Part shown: positions 1 to 11,378 of the stretch, one piece after another
Numbering within the stretch: the stretch's first letter is position 1
How the letters are laid out: each line of letters opens with the position of its first letter
From: Amorphophallus konjac
Lineage: Eukaryota; Streptophyta; Magnoliopsida; Alismatales; Araceae
Length of the DNA: 64,000 nt
Assembly (NCBI GenBank): GCA_022559845.1
Contig: CM040128.1
Coordinates: 221,139,643-221,203,642 of the forward strand
Direction: 5' to 3'
The notes under the pieces: model-generated
The model's database searches: none
Told to the model about the DNA's origin: nothing
What the model saw: the letters and a program-made list of their open reading frames with translations, nothing else
Position numbers and translations under genes: made by a program

Positions 1-1727
1 AACATGCAATATTTTGTCTGATCAATGGCCGGGTTCCAACTAGGCCGTTCAGGAGGAAGTTGAATGGCATTAATGGACATGACAGCCGAAAAAATGTCCG
101 TGAGAGACTCGGGCAAAGGAGGATATTGGGCTCTCTTCGGACTCGGGCGCTTGTTGTTGTTGGTGTAGCCATTGGGTGGGGGGACATTATGGTATTGCGG
201 AGGTTGTGGTGGAGCGGGGAACGTATTGTGTGGAGTGGCGAAGGTAGGGTGAGAATTTTGTGGAGTGGAGAAAGTGGATTGGGCATTTTGTGGGGTGGAG
301 AGTTGGGAGTTGCGGGGGTTTTGTGGAAAGCGGAATGGCGCGGATTGGAAAGGGAATGCAACGGCTTGCACCTGCTCATTTGTTTGGACTCCCTCAGTGA
401 CAGGCCCCTGAGGCTTCTTGTGATATTTGGGCTTTTGATTTTCAAAAAGAGAGTGGATGGGGGAGTCCATGAATTGTGTTTGTATGAATCTCACCCAGCT
501 ATATAGTTGGTGCATGTTTGAAATGTCATTCATAGCTGGGATATTGCGGAAGGTAGGGGTAGAATTTGATATAAGCAATTTGACTTTTTCTTCCTCCGGA
601 ATGTGACCCGACACGTGGGCGGCCATCTGTCTCCACCTATCAGCATAGGTGGCAAAGTCTTCATCTACCTTCATTTTCATGGCCACAACGTTCGTAAAGG
701 AGTACTCTGGGCCGACCCGGTCTTGAAACCGCTGAATGAATTTTTCTTTCACCACTTTAAAGCTTTCGGCATCCTCGAGCGGTAAAGCATAGAACCACTC
801 CAAAGCCACTCCATCTAATGACCGGCGGAATAAATACGCCATAAGGAGATCATCATATTGGAACTGCCCTGATTCATACATAAAGTCTCTCACATGAATG
901 AAGGGATTGCTATTCCCGTCGTATTTTTGGTATGTGGAGAGCTCGGACTGGGGAGGGAACCGGATGTTGTGGAAGTTAGGAACCGGAACATCCGCCAAAG
1001 ATTGAGGGCCAACCCACTTTTGAAGGATATCAAGTTGTTGTTGCATGGCGGCCCATTTATCAAGGAGCTCTTGTTCCCGAGATGATGTAGGCAAAGCAAG
1101 AGGAGTGGGCTCAAAATGGGGAGCCGAAGGATAGACCGAAGGAGCGGAAGGCCCATAAGAAGGATATTGGGCCGAAGGATGACCCAGATTAGCATGGACT
1201 GGGGTAGCCCCTTGCTGAGGGCGAGAAAAGTCAGATGGGCCGATAAGAACCTGAGGCACTGAAGGGATGGGCCTATGAGACTCGGCCTGAGTGAATGAGG
1301 GAAGAACAGACTTTCCCTTATCAAGAATTTGGTGGGCCGAGCGAGAGGACTGGCCCGTTTCTAGATTGGAGAATTGGAGGGTCCTGGGCTGGACCGGGGT
1401 GAGATCAATTGGAATGGGTGAGATCTCAGGTCCAGAGACAGAGATATTGGACAAACCTTGTGCAATTTTAGGAGATGGGGCATTGGACCCCTGCAAGGTC
1501 TGGTAGAGGGCCTGAAGTTGGGCTGGATCCAATTGGGCCATCATCTGCAAGATCTGGCCGGTAGGAGTGTTGGAAGTAAGGGAGGGCTGGGCGCCCTCTA
1601 TGGAGATGGCAGATGGAGGAGGGACGATCCCTTCTCCTAGTTGAAATTGGGTGACTCTAGGTGGGTCCTCCAAGAGACCTTAAGGAAGGGATTCCTCATG
1701 AGAACGGGGAAGATCATAATAAGCCAT
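1..1727 (-). CDS. gag: gag of a Tat-like Ty3 retrotransposon (partial, one stop)
   Basis: Reading leftward from the ATG at 1727 the frame stays open to the window edge, about 575 codons, apart from one TAA at codon 16 (1680-1682). The first ~260 residues are Pro/Gln/Ser-rich. Residues ~265-440 resemble the retrotransposon gag domain: YDGNSNPF, then a bulky ALEWFYAL core and a KEKFIQRFQ segment. The last visible residues (TKYCMF) fit the start of a CxFH-type knuckle cut off by the edge. Gag would form the virus-like particle that packages element RNA. It lies downstream of a matching leader, PBS and LTR. The early stop may be a real lesion, or translation may start further in. The Tat assignment is by motif and PBS only. 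Confidence 0.72.
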
Positions 1728-2640
1728 GGTGGATTCAAAGAGAGGATTGGAATAAGAGGTGAAGAAGGAATTGCTCCTAGAAGATGATTCTAAGGACCGG
1801 AAGCAACTCCACATGCAATGGAATACCTTGACACAAAACAAACAACACAAACAAACACAAATGAGACACTAAAACAAAGACTCCAAACTTATGAAAACAA
1901 AGAAAGGGATGAAAGGCACTCAAAGTCAACCAAGTTATGATGATGCACCAATTTTTTATTTGTTTCCTTCTTTAGAACCTTAATGATTTGAATTTAAATA
2001 TTCTCTCCAACAAGGTTCCTAATAGGAAAAATGTTTAGGACTTGGTTAACTCTAGGTGTGAACTCTCCCTCACCTATGCAACCTAGACACGGTGTGGTAA
2101 AGATACAACCGGCCCGACGTCCGTGTGGGAATCCACGGCTCGCGGGGACTTATGGAGGTCTCGGATGTGGTCACCTAGTCGGCCCCAAGGAATATGGAGA
2201 TGAGAGGTTCACACACCAATGTAGGAGCTGCAACTATGATGTGAAATATGAATGACCCTATATGCACTAGAGTGCATGCAATTTCTAGCCTAAAACTAAC
2301 AATCAATATGCAAACAATGATGTATATATGGATAACAGCAAAGGAGGAGACCAAATAGCACCCAAGAATGATAATCACAGTCAAAAAATACAGAAATATA
2401 AGCAACCTCGGTGTGTGTACCTGTACTGGAGAAATGGTGATCCAGGAGACCGCTATGAGATAAGACGGTATATCGCTAGACCGCTTTTAAGCTGAAAAAG
2501 GCCAGACAGAAGACCGCCAAGGAGCCAGGGAGTAGAAACAACAAGAAATAAAATGGGAAATTCGAGGAAAACACAAGGGCTATTGGGATGAACTAAAGAT
2601 AGCAGGTGAAACAAGAACTCAGCACGATTGGCACAAGATG
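1728..2640 (-). other. Untranslated leader of the Tat-like element
   Basis: This stretch between the gag start and the PBS has no convincing reading frame. It is A-rich near the gag end and includes one 7-12-7 semi-palindromic unit at 2462-2487 (AAGACGG-N12-CCGCTTT). That unit lies inside the predicted genomic RNA, so it could fold as a hairpin. Confidence 0.55.
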
Positions 2641-2659
2641 TCCCACCGTGATCGCCAAA
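2641..2659 (-). other. Primer-binding site, Tat type
   Basis: On the minus strand this reads TTGGCGATCACGGTGGGA, resembling the TTGGCGAC... PBS known from Tat/Ogre elements and unlike the iMet-type PBS used by the other elements here. It sits about ten bases inside the LTR terminus at 2669, as expected for a 5' LTR on the minus strand. Confidence 0.6.
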
Positions 2660-3838
2660 AAATGGGGGTGTTGATAGTTTCTTTTGTGATATGAGATGTG
2701 AGATGAGTGTGAATATGAATATAGTGGTGTGAAAGAAATATGTGAAAGTGTGTGAGCAAGAATAACCTGACTCAAACAATCACAAAATCAAGAGCATGGG
2801 CATGTCATCAATGTTTATGAAGAGGAAAAAAATAAAGACACATTCCGAGGGAGTGGAGCAAAGGAATAAAATAAAACATACACCGTAGGTGTGAAGCAAA
2901 TAAAATAAAGAGAGCAAGTAAAGATGATGACAAAGATGAACAAATACCCAACTAAAGATGTGTGATCGCCACCAAAGTAATTAAAGTAGTAAAAAACATA
3001 ATAATACCTTGGAAAGAGCCGGTTGAAGTCACCTGCCAGTGGGAGAGAGAAAACCAGGCGCACAAAGAAATAACGGTCTTTCAGACAACCGCGAACTAGC
3101 GGGAAACGGTCTTACGATAGATCGCCTTATACCTGAAAACGGGCTTCTAGATGACCGCTAAAGCACCCAGAACAGTAGTTTGGAACTTTAATCTCCACCC
3201 CTCCTGGCCGGCCAGAAAGGTTGGGCCTCATGCAGTGAGTCCTGTAAACCTACGAGAAAGTGTAGACAACAAGAAAAATAACTCAATTAGCCATTGGGCA
3301 AGTGTAGTAACTATAATGCACTTAAGCTAATACGCATAAAAGAAGGGTGAATACCTGAGAGGTTTGGGTTTTTTAACCGTTGTGGGGGCGTGAAAAAGAT
3401 AGGAGGATGTTTTGAAAAGATGATTGAATGCAGAGAACGTGGAGAAAAGAAGAGGAAAGATGCTATGGATGCAAGGAACAATGGACAAAACTAAAGACCA
3501 AGGAATACAAATTAGAACCTGTAGTACCCCAGAATTTATATATATAATTTTTGAATTATAAAATAGTTTTCTGGAAATTATAAAGGCCTAAATAAATTAA
3601 GGAAGGATTATTGGATTAATAAGTCATTATAAGGCTCAATTAGGCTAATTAGTTAACCTAGCCTATCTAATTATTATCCAAAAGGTTAATGGACTAAGCC
3701 CATTAAGTTTGGCCCATATTCTAGAAGGGTAATTAGCTTATTCACGTATTTTAAGGATAAATACTATTGATATAAGATAATTATGTGGATAAACGAATAA
3801 AAGAGTTTGATTAAATTAAAACTCTATATACGTTGAAT

Positions 3839-5783
3839 GTAACGGTCTATCGGGCGACAACCACAGCCATGTAACGCACCTAGACATGACCATTACATCC
3901 TGCAGATTCCGTAAGGTGAGGAAATTACAAAAAGATTGGAACTTTGAAATCCTATCTACAAGAGATCGACTTAGAGAAGCTTATAACATTGCTAAGGACT
4001 CTTAGAGATTAGGTTCTGGCAAATTAAGGACTTTAGAATCGATCTAATCTTCAAACCCTAGTCAAAACCCTATAAATAGGACATATTTCTGAACTGAGCG
4101 ACCCTTACTTTTGGCTCGTGAAGAATCAAGGAAGGAGTCATAAATTCGGGGAAGTTCTTTATAAGCTTTTGTTTAGTATACTTTAGACTAATGGTTCTCT
4201 AAATTTCATCCTAGGAGATCAAGCAACCAAGGAGATAGAAGCTTCCAAAGTTGCTGATTCAACCTTAGCAACCTAGGAATCTGAACGCAAGTCCCCTAAA
4301 GATTCAGAGATTAGGATGACTAAACGAGATAATTAGAGTACAATCCTTTAGAACTTTTTGTTCCCAATAGTTTCATCTTCTTACCCTCAAAATTTCACAT
4401 CCTTAGGTCAAGAGGCTGAGGAAATAGAGCAGATTGAAGTTACTGACTTATCACAAGAAGTAGAAGGGACTAAGGGTAGCACCTAGCATCAAATTCAAAG
4501 TTTTAAGGTTCTAGAAGAGGTAGGTCATCTCATGAACGGCAAAAATAGCTTGATAGGAATAAAAGCCCTCTGGTTTGATTGAATTCGATGCATGATAAAT
4601 CATGAATTTCATGTTTTAATAGTTCTATGCATTACATGCATCTCTTAGCCCTAATTGGAAAATTAAAAGATGTTACCTTGTCTATTCACTGAGACCTATG
4701 CATGTAGTTGGCTTACACTTCATTAACATGTCTCAAACTACATGATGTTTGATTTACAGACATGATGTGAGTTGATCTCTTAGATTTCATACTGTTTTCT
4801 GTTAGCAGATTCTCTAACGGATCATAGTAGGACCGTCACAGTGATATAACGGCCTTACGATAGACCGTCACACACTCTGTTATATTTTATTTTCACTATT
4901 ATCTCTAACGCACCCATACAGGAGCGTTACATACTGTAACGGCCCCTCGATAGACCGTCACAGACACTGTGACGCACACCTGTTAGACCGTTAGCCTCTG
5001 CGTTCTGTCAACCTATGGCAGAATAATAACTAGTTAAGTTTACTTATAATTAAACCTAGATAGCTAAGTTTTGACCTGTTATTATGATTTTAAGTTACTT
5101 ACTGTTCATATTGGAGTTTGCATGAATTAGGCATCTTGAGTTATTTTAAGTTATGTTAATTTCGTGTGCCAAAAACTCTATAATTTGTATTGTAAATCAT
5201 GATTCTTGAATGATGTATTGACGGAGTTTTATCATGATTTCCATATTGATACACGTTTTTCTCTCTCTGTCTATAGAGTCATTTTCTATAAGTACATGGC
5301 ACATATTCTGATATGTTGTCCATTAGTTCACACTTTGCACTATAGGAATATTATTCTTGGACTTGAGGACCTCTCTATTGGATATTCCTTCCAATGGACT
5401 AGGAAATCTTGTTTCAAGACCTCCGTAATTCTCCGCGAGCCTGGGATTCCCACTAGGACGCCGAGTTGGTTGTACCCTTAAAGCCCATTGATTAGAGTAC
5501 ACTATCGATGTTTTATGGTTATCAGTAGTGTAACGGCTCTATATTGGACCGTCAGGCAATGTAACGGCCCAATATAAGACCGTCACATTCATCTGAGTTC
5601 GATTACTTGATTCTGGTCTCAGACTACTGTAATGGCCTAATCATGGACCGTCACACAACGTAACGGCCCAATGAATGATCGTCACACTTCTCTGAGTCTA
5701 TTTGATCGTTCTGAATTCGGATCATTGTAACGGCCCACTACTGGAGCGTTACATTATGTAACGGCCCAGTAAACGACCGTCAC
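3839..5783. repeat. Array of 7-12-7 semi-palindromic units in the solo LTR
   Basis: Thirteen 26-bp units follow the plan GTAACGG-N12-CCGTCAC: two weaker ones at 3839-3864 and 3871-3896, five at 4814-4994 and six at 5530-5783. Every spacer counted is exactly 12 nt and most end GGA or AGA. The inner base pair swaps together (CG-G...C-CG versus CG-C...G-CG), as in 4814-4839 versus the TAACGC...GCGTTA unit near 4911. Most units lie downstream of the TATA box, so they would be transcribed. Confidence 0.85.
4071..4080 (+). promoter_or_regulatory. TATA box of the solo LTR
   Basis: TATAAATAGG occurs about 530 bp into the LTR, in a position suitable for driving rightward transcription. Identified by sequence only. 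Confidence 0.5.
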
Positions 5784-7712
5784 ATTGCTTAAGTATTTAA
5801 CCCAAGGGTTGATATTCCAAAGGTTCTAGATGAACTAATGATAGTCTAGAACTTATAATATTGATCAAGAAACTTAATATAATGATTGGAAAGAAAAAAG
5901 AATGTACCGTTATGCTGTCGATTTGTTTCCGTGAGCATGACATTGTTTAAATCTTTTTCTTGATCTCTCATACTCTAAATTGAAGCGTTCATTCATTGAT
6001 TGTTGTTATCATGAGTTCTTTACCTTATTACATTCTTGGCCATGCTTTATTGTTACACTCATGGAAGTAGCTTTATTTATACGTGAAGATGCAGTTCGGG
6101 CGCTGATTGTGTCCAAGGGCTCTATGCTAGTCCCCACGGTTGATTGCCGGAAACATACTATATTATAAACCATGGGGTATGATGCTACTGGCGTCGCATT
6201 GCGCTGGGAGTACTTTCTTTATAAATAAGTGAAATCCATGAGCACTCGTGAAAATCTAGTGAATTGATACATGATTGACATTCTCGTACGTAACATTTAT
6301 GGTTATGAAAGTGAAAGTGCATTCTCGTTACATTCTTGTTCATGAAAGGCCAAATATCATGTTCTTGTTACATTTTTGCTAGTTCATTCTTGTTCACTTT
6401 ATCTTACATGATTATCGTGTTACTTTGGTTTAATCGCATGATATTCGCATTCGCATGATTTTACCTTACTTCTTTAGAGCTAAATTGTTAATTACTCTAA
6501 TAGTGCCTTCATGTTGATGCGAAGATACCTACTGGGAAAGTGTGCTCATTACCTATTTCCAATCTTTTTCAGGAAATGAAAGTGAGTCTGATTCGGATTC
6601 AGAATGTTCAAGTAGCGGATCCGAGAGTGAATAAAGATGAGCGAAGACTTAGGAAGTCTATATTGTTTAGATGGAGTCAATGTAATTTTCCTATTTCTTG
6701 AGTCTAGTAGAGTGAAAGATGGTGGAAAAAGTTATTGTATTTGAATATTTGATTGATAATGGAATGAAGTCGAATTTTTAGTAAATATTGTGCAATTACA
6801 TTCATTTTGTGTGATTGTCTTGCGCTCTGATCGTTCTTACTTGCAAGAGGCATACCATGGCGGCTGTTCGCGCTCCCCGAGTTAGTCTTCCGCTGAAATA
6901 AAGGCTCGGGGCATGACAGAACTAAAGAAACTTTGTGCTCCCTGGACTAGAAGCTTGGTGGACGTGGAAGCAGCTTCTCCTTGGTTAGAAATGACTCCAG
7001 AACGCAGCAGCACTTCGTGACAATCTCCAAAAATCTCCTCTTCCAAGCCATGAACTCAAGGGTCCTATTTATAGGCCCTCAAACCCTAGGTTTGAGTTGG
7101 ATGGATAATGACTCAAAAATAGACCTAAAACTAGATAATCCTTGAAGATAATACTCCCAAGAGTCCACAGAAACAAACAGAGGGTTTTGGGAGTCTCTGG
7201 TGAGAGAGAAATCAAAGGATGAAGGACTCTAGTTCATCTACGGCCGAGGAAAGGAAGAACAGCAGAGCATGACTCTGTTCCCCTAGCGGTCTTGCGATAA
7301 ACCGCTAAAACCAAGAAAACGGTTGTGCGATAGACCACTAAGAACACGCGTCCAGAAGAAGATAAGACCAAAGAGACCCAGCAGGACTCTCTGCCCATTA
7401 GCGGTCTACACATGGACCGCCAAAGCCCTCCTTGCGGTCGTACGATGGACCGCTAGGGGAGAGGACGTGGCAAAAGAGATAAAGGCTAATAAATCCATAA
7501 CTTAATCCACAAAATAATCCTCATTATCCCTTATCTAGGCCCAATAAGATGAAGTGATGAGAAATCAATGGAGCTAAGTCCAACCAAGGAGAATGACCCA
7601 TAAACTTAAGCCCAAAACTGATCAAAAATGGCCCAATAAGCGATGAATAACTCGGGACATCATAAAAATAGATAAGGAGATGACCCAACCATTAGTCATA
7701 AAACAGGTGTCA

Positions 7713-8839
7713 ATATACATCTTCCCATTCATTCTCTGTAAAGTTTTCAAATGGAGAAAATACCTCCACATCATCTTCCTTGCCTTCATCATTCTTGGCC
7801 ATCAGACATATCCTTTCTTCTTTCTCACTGTCAGATGAGCTACTCTGACTTTCTTCTTCTTCATCACTCCAGGTGCTAATCATGACTTTTCCCTTTTTGT
7901 TCTTCCACCTGGGCTACTTATCCTTGAGCTCAGGACAATCTGCCTTGAGATGTCATGCTTTCCTGCAATTGTAACAAACTATGGCATCCGTTTTCTTAAC
8001 ATTATTAGATTTATGTTTGAACTGTATTTTTCCAGAAAAGTATTTTCTTCTCTGCCCTTTCCCTTCTTTTCTCAGGAATTTCTTGAATTTCCTGGTAATC
8101 ATTGCAAATTCATCTTGATCTTCTCAGAACTAGTGCAGCTATACTCACTGGACGACTCTTTGCTAGAATTAGCTTTAAGAGCTATGGGCTTTCTTCTCTT
8201 TTCAGACTCATCAACCTTTTTAAGGTTCAACTCACATGTCATGAGAGAACCGATGAGCTCATCTACAGTGGTCATAGTTAAGTTCTTAGACTCCTCCACT
8301 ACGGTGGCCTTAGTGTGCCAGATGGGTGTCAGGGACCTTTGAATCTTTCTAACCAACTCATACTCACTGTAGGTTTTTCCCAGACTTCTTAAGCTATTGG
8401 TAATCACATTCATACATGCATACATTTCAGATATTGACTCTTCAGGCTTCATTTTGAAACCCTTATACTCAGAGACTAACATGCTGGCTTTGGTTTCTCT
8501 CACCTGAGACGTCCCTTCGCAAATGATCTCTAGCTTATCCCACATCTCCTTAGCAGTGTTTCAAGAAGAGACTGTAGAAAATTCGGTGGGATGAAGTGCA
8601 CATTGTATAGCATTAATGGCACCCCAATTCAAGGTGGATCTACAGATATGCTCCTTAGTCCAAAAGTCTTCGTCTGGAGGCAAATCAAAAGGACCCTTAC
8701 TAACAACTTTCCAGATCTCCTAGTCCTTTGCACGCAGGAAGACCTGCATCCGATTCTTCCAATAGGCATAATTATTACCATTGAAGAATGGTGGCTTACT
8801 CATAGAATGACCCTCAACGATCAATCCTTTAGTATCCAT
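7713..8839 (-). pseudogene. gag: Copia (SIRE-type) gag, interrupted
   Basis: The frame starts at the ATG at 8839 with a PPFFNGNNYAYWKNRMQ start typical of plant Copia gags. It continues through a UBN2-type segment (WDKLEIICEGTSQVRETK at 8545 onward) to a single zinc knuckle at about 7935-7976 (CYNCRK..HLKADC), then an acidic Ser-rich tail. It is broken by TAG at codon 40, TGA at codon 93, a frameshift near 8110 and a TGA at the knuckle glycine. The sequence stops at 7713, where the Tat-like element inserted, so pol is not in the window. Gag would have built the particle; this copy cannot make the whole protein. Confidence 0.85.
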
Positions 8840-8880
8840 AACAAATCTCTCCGGGATGTAAAGCCCTAAGGGAGAGTTAG

Positions 8881-8892
8881 GCTCTGATACCA
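8881..8892 (-). other. PBS (initiator-Met tRNA type) of the SIRE-type element
   Basis: The minus strand reads TGGTATCAGAGC, complementary to the 3' end of plant initiator tRNA-Met. Two bases separate it from the LTR terminus at 8895. Confidence 0.85.
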
Positions 8893-9950
8893 TGTGTTGG
8901 AGCGGATGGACACTAAGATCTAGAGGGGGGTGAATGGATCTACCCCTAAAAATCTACAGTAGTTAAAGATAATGCGGGATAACAACAAACCATTGTAAAT
9001 CAATCAAGAGATGTAAGTTTCAGAACAAATTAACATGCTAACAAGTATGCACGAAGGGCAATGCTCAATAACAGCTTGAAAAATTACTGTAAAAAGTCAG
9101 ATAGAATCTCCAAATTTTGTAAGAGATGAATTTCAGCAATATCAAGAGAGATCAGACGATTGCACTCAACAGCCAGCCAAACACCCAGGTATAGTACAAT
9201 GGCGGAGGCTAACCTCATGCAAGAGGTGGAATTCTAGATAAGCGTAGCTTATCCTTTGAACCACGCATTTTGATATACCAATTGGATGAAAAGCTTTAGC
9301 AACAATCTCATATAGCAATTTTGACAAGTGAAAGCATGTTTCTCTTAAACGCTCCTAAGCATTCATCTAACACCGAGCAGACAGAAGATATAAACACATT
9401 GGAGCACAAAACAATCACACAAGAGAAGAGAATTTTTAGGTGGTTCGATCTTTATCCAGAACTCAACGTCCACCCCTTACTCAATTGAGTAAGGCTTACT
9501 GCTATCACACAGCTTGAGTACGCTGATCCACAGCTTCGGAGATATAATCCCTACAGACAGCTGATCCACAGCTTTGGGGATTAGATCCCAGACCGCTGAG
9601 CCACACAGCTTGCTATCGCTGAGCCGTACAGCTTCGCTGTCTGAGGTTTCACCCTCGCCCACTGACACACAGCTTAAGAGAATTCAGGAAATAAAATGAA
9701 AAGAACGAAACGAGGAAACAATGTAGCTCTCTAGGAGTAGATTGACTCTAGATTTGATCCAGGAGTCAATTACAAAGATGAACTCTCTTCTCACTCAGAC
9801 GATCAAACCAGCTTACGATGCTCTGCTTTCTTTGACCTTTACCGTAGCTTCTTCTTTCACTCTTCTTCTCTGCTTCTCACACTCGCTCTGCTTGTCTCTT
9901 TTGCTCAATCTTCCTTTTCTCTCACTATTTCTCTCAGAGATCTGATCCCT

Positions 9951-10135
9951 CTATATATCCTCGCGAGAAGAGGGCGCGTGGGAAACACATTTCCCGCCCA
10001 AAAATCATAGAAGATGCTCTGGTGAAGCTCCACGTGTCAAGAGATGCAGATGCTCTTTCCACGTGTCAGATGATGGAAGCGCACGGCCCAAGTGTCAGAA
10101 AGATTTGATTGGAGAACCACCTTGGATCACGTGCC
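9951..10135 (-). promoter_or_regulatory. LTR1 promoter block: TATA, E2F-like, G-boxes
   Basis: On the minus strand transcription would run leftward. TATA-like GGATATATAG is at 9951-9960, TTTCCCGCCC (E2F-like) at 9990-9999, CCACGTGTCA (ABRE/G-box) at 10030-10039 and 10059-10068, and GGATCACGTGCC at 10124-10135. The same order recurs in other Copia-type LTRs of the window, which supports a functional block. The protein partners are inferred from known plant motifs. Confidence 0.6.
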
Positions 10136-10289
10136 ACTTATTGTCCTGGGATCACATGACCACTTAGGTTTCTGTTGTTTCCAGATACATAGTAATTAAT
10201 CCTGCAATTTAAACAACAGATAGTTAGTCAAACACTTAGAGTTCATGCTCAATGCTCAGACCTTGAACATGTTAGGACTTAACTGTGTA

Positions 10290-11110
10290 CTGACCTTACC
10301 TAGTGCACAGACCTTTATTACACATTTGCTTAGACCCCGAAGAATGCACGTGCACTGACCTTGTAGCATCATATGATAATATGCACAGACTTGTCCTTGC
10401 AAATGTGCACGGACTTTGATCGAATGAGCATTGAACTCGATATGCAGTATAAGAAATATGCACCAACCTTAGCATGCACAGAATGAAGTGTGCACATGCC
10501 TTCCAAGTGATCAATGCACATGTGCACCAACCTGAGTTTATGCAACTGACTATATGCACCGACTTTCTATAGGCACAAGGCAGACGCGCACGGACCTTCA
10601 TATGCATAAGTCAGATATGTGCACCGACCTTAATATGCATGAGGCAGAAACATGCACCGACCTTGTGTGCAGTCTTACCAGATGTGCACGGACCTTATGT
10701 GTAGACACTTAAAAATATGCACAGACCTACATGAGTGCATAGTGGTATGCACTGACCTTCATTGTTTGCATAAACAGAACCGTGCACTGACCTATATGTG
10801 CTAAATACGAAACATGCATGGACCTCATTTTGCACAAGGCAAAGGATGCACTGACTTGTATGCAGACAGATAGAATGTGCACTGACCTTGTTCTACCTAA
10901 TGAAGGATGTATGCACCGACCTTGTTTAGCGCAAGGCAAATGTGCACAGACTTGCTACGATGTATGCACCGACCTTGTTCTGCCTAATGAAGGATGTATG
11001 CACCGACCTTGTTTAGCATAAGAAAAATGTGCACAGACTCGCTACGATGTATGCACCGACCTGTTATGCACTTCTACAGAAGCGTGCACCGACCTTAGTA
11101 TGAAATGTGT
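10290..11110. repeat. Array of TGCACCGACCTT motifs in LTR1
   Basis: About 25 copies of a 12-bp motif (RTGCAC-YGACCTT and close variants) occur at irregular 20-45 bp intervals, often followed by another TATGCA or GTGCAC. The motif holds ACCGAC, the core of the plant DRE/CRT site. The array lies upstream of the promoter block in the direction of LTR transcription. Confidence 0.85.
10878..11051. repeat. 87-bp tandem duplication inside the LTR1 array
   Basis: Two copies with period 87 bp, each with three motifs (…GACCTTGTTC…, …GACCTTGTTTAGC…, …CAGACTTGCTACG…), differ at only a few bases. This shows one way the array grows. Confidence 0.8.
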
Positions 11111-11237
11111 GCACATGAAGCTATGATATGCTAACAGTGTTATCAAAATAAGAATGATTTCAGAAAATTATTATTATTATCAAAATCCAAGAGTTGAAAC
11201 ATAAAATGTATTATTGCTAATCATCAAAACAAAATGA

Positions 11238-11378
11238 CAAATTAACTTCAGAGAACTAAGTCAAAAGAGACATGACATGAGACACATTATCCCACATGAG
11301 CTCCCACAACATGTTCCACTGCCAGAGCTGTTGGTGGGCGAGAGTGTGGCCACCTCTTTGCTGCAGCGTGCACGAGGG
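11238..11378 (+). pseudogene. Unidentified coding-like segment, left part
   Basis: A + frame is open from just after a TGA at 11235-11237 up to the LTR2 insertion point, ending in GESVATSLLQRARG. The 5-bp target duplication GAGGG (11374-11378) is repeated at 29785-29789, and the frame continues there without a shift. An AG at 11250-11251 could be a splice acceptor. I do not recognise the protein; it may be a host exon or an ORF of an older element. Confidence 0.5.

Larger units (their letters stand above)
3540..6918 (+). mobile_element. Solo LTR of a Ty3-type element
   Basis: A 3379-bp unit begins TGTAGTACCCC and ends GGGGCATGACA, the same style of termini as the chromovirus LTR at 35798 (TGTAAGGCCCC...GGGGCGTGACA). 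Flanks GAACC (3535-3539) and GAACT (6919-6923) fit a 5-bp TSD with one change. A TATA box (TATAAATAGG) is at 4071-4080. No PBS, PPT or coding region adjoins it, so it is a solo LTR left by recombination. It carries two clusters of semi-palindromic units. Short ORFs inside it (for example 5206-5481 and 5980-6168) show no protein-family features. Confidence 0.75.
2669..7712 (-). mobile_element. 5' LTR of the Tat-like element, split by a solo LTR
   Basis: The LTR occupies 2669-3539 and 6919-7712 (about 1.66 kb without the insert). It begins TGTTGATAG and ends GTGTCA in + orientation. A TATA-like CTATAAATAG lies at 7065-7074 on the minus strand. Seven 7-12-7 units are present: 3070-3095, 3103-3128, 3136-3161, 7283-7308, 7316-7341, 7398-7423 and 7431-7456. 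The right end abuts the interrupted coding sequence of a Copia gag, which shows that this element inserted into that older one. The far end and TSD partner lie outside the window. Confidence 0.65.
8895..11201 (-). mobile_element. 5' LTR of the SIRE-type Copia element (LTR1)
   Basis: A 2307-bp LTR with TGTTGG...GAAACA ends in + orientation. The end matches the TCAAAATC...ACAACA style of the other Copia-type LTRs here. Reading minus-ward from the right it holds the CACCGACC motif array, G-boxes, an E2F-like site, a TATA box, a TC-rich stretch and, next to the PBS, the widespread AGAGGGGGGTGAATGGATC block (about 8922). Short ORFs inside are not supported as genes. Confidence 0.78.

Noticed and set aside
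890..1324. 144-codon minus-strand ORF and short + strand ORFs at 60-1640
   Set aside because: They are shadows of the long gag frame that runs from 1727 to the left edge.
4814..5783. Palindromic units as bacterial-type CRISPR repeats or terminators
   Set aside because: The conserved part is the two arms with variable centre, the reverse of a CRISPR repeat, and the context is a eukaryotic LTR.
10290..11110. Regularly recurring short repeats that resemble a CRISPR array
   Set aside because: Motifs are short and degenerate, spacing is irregular, no cas genes are present, and the sequence is a plant LTR.
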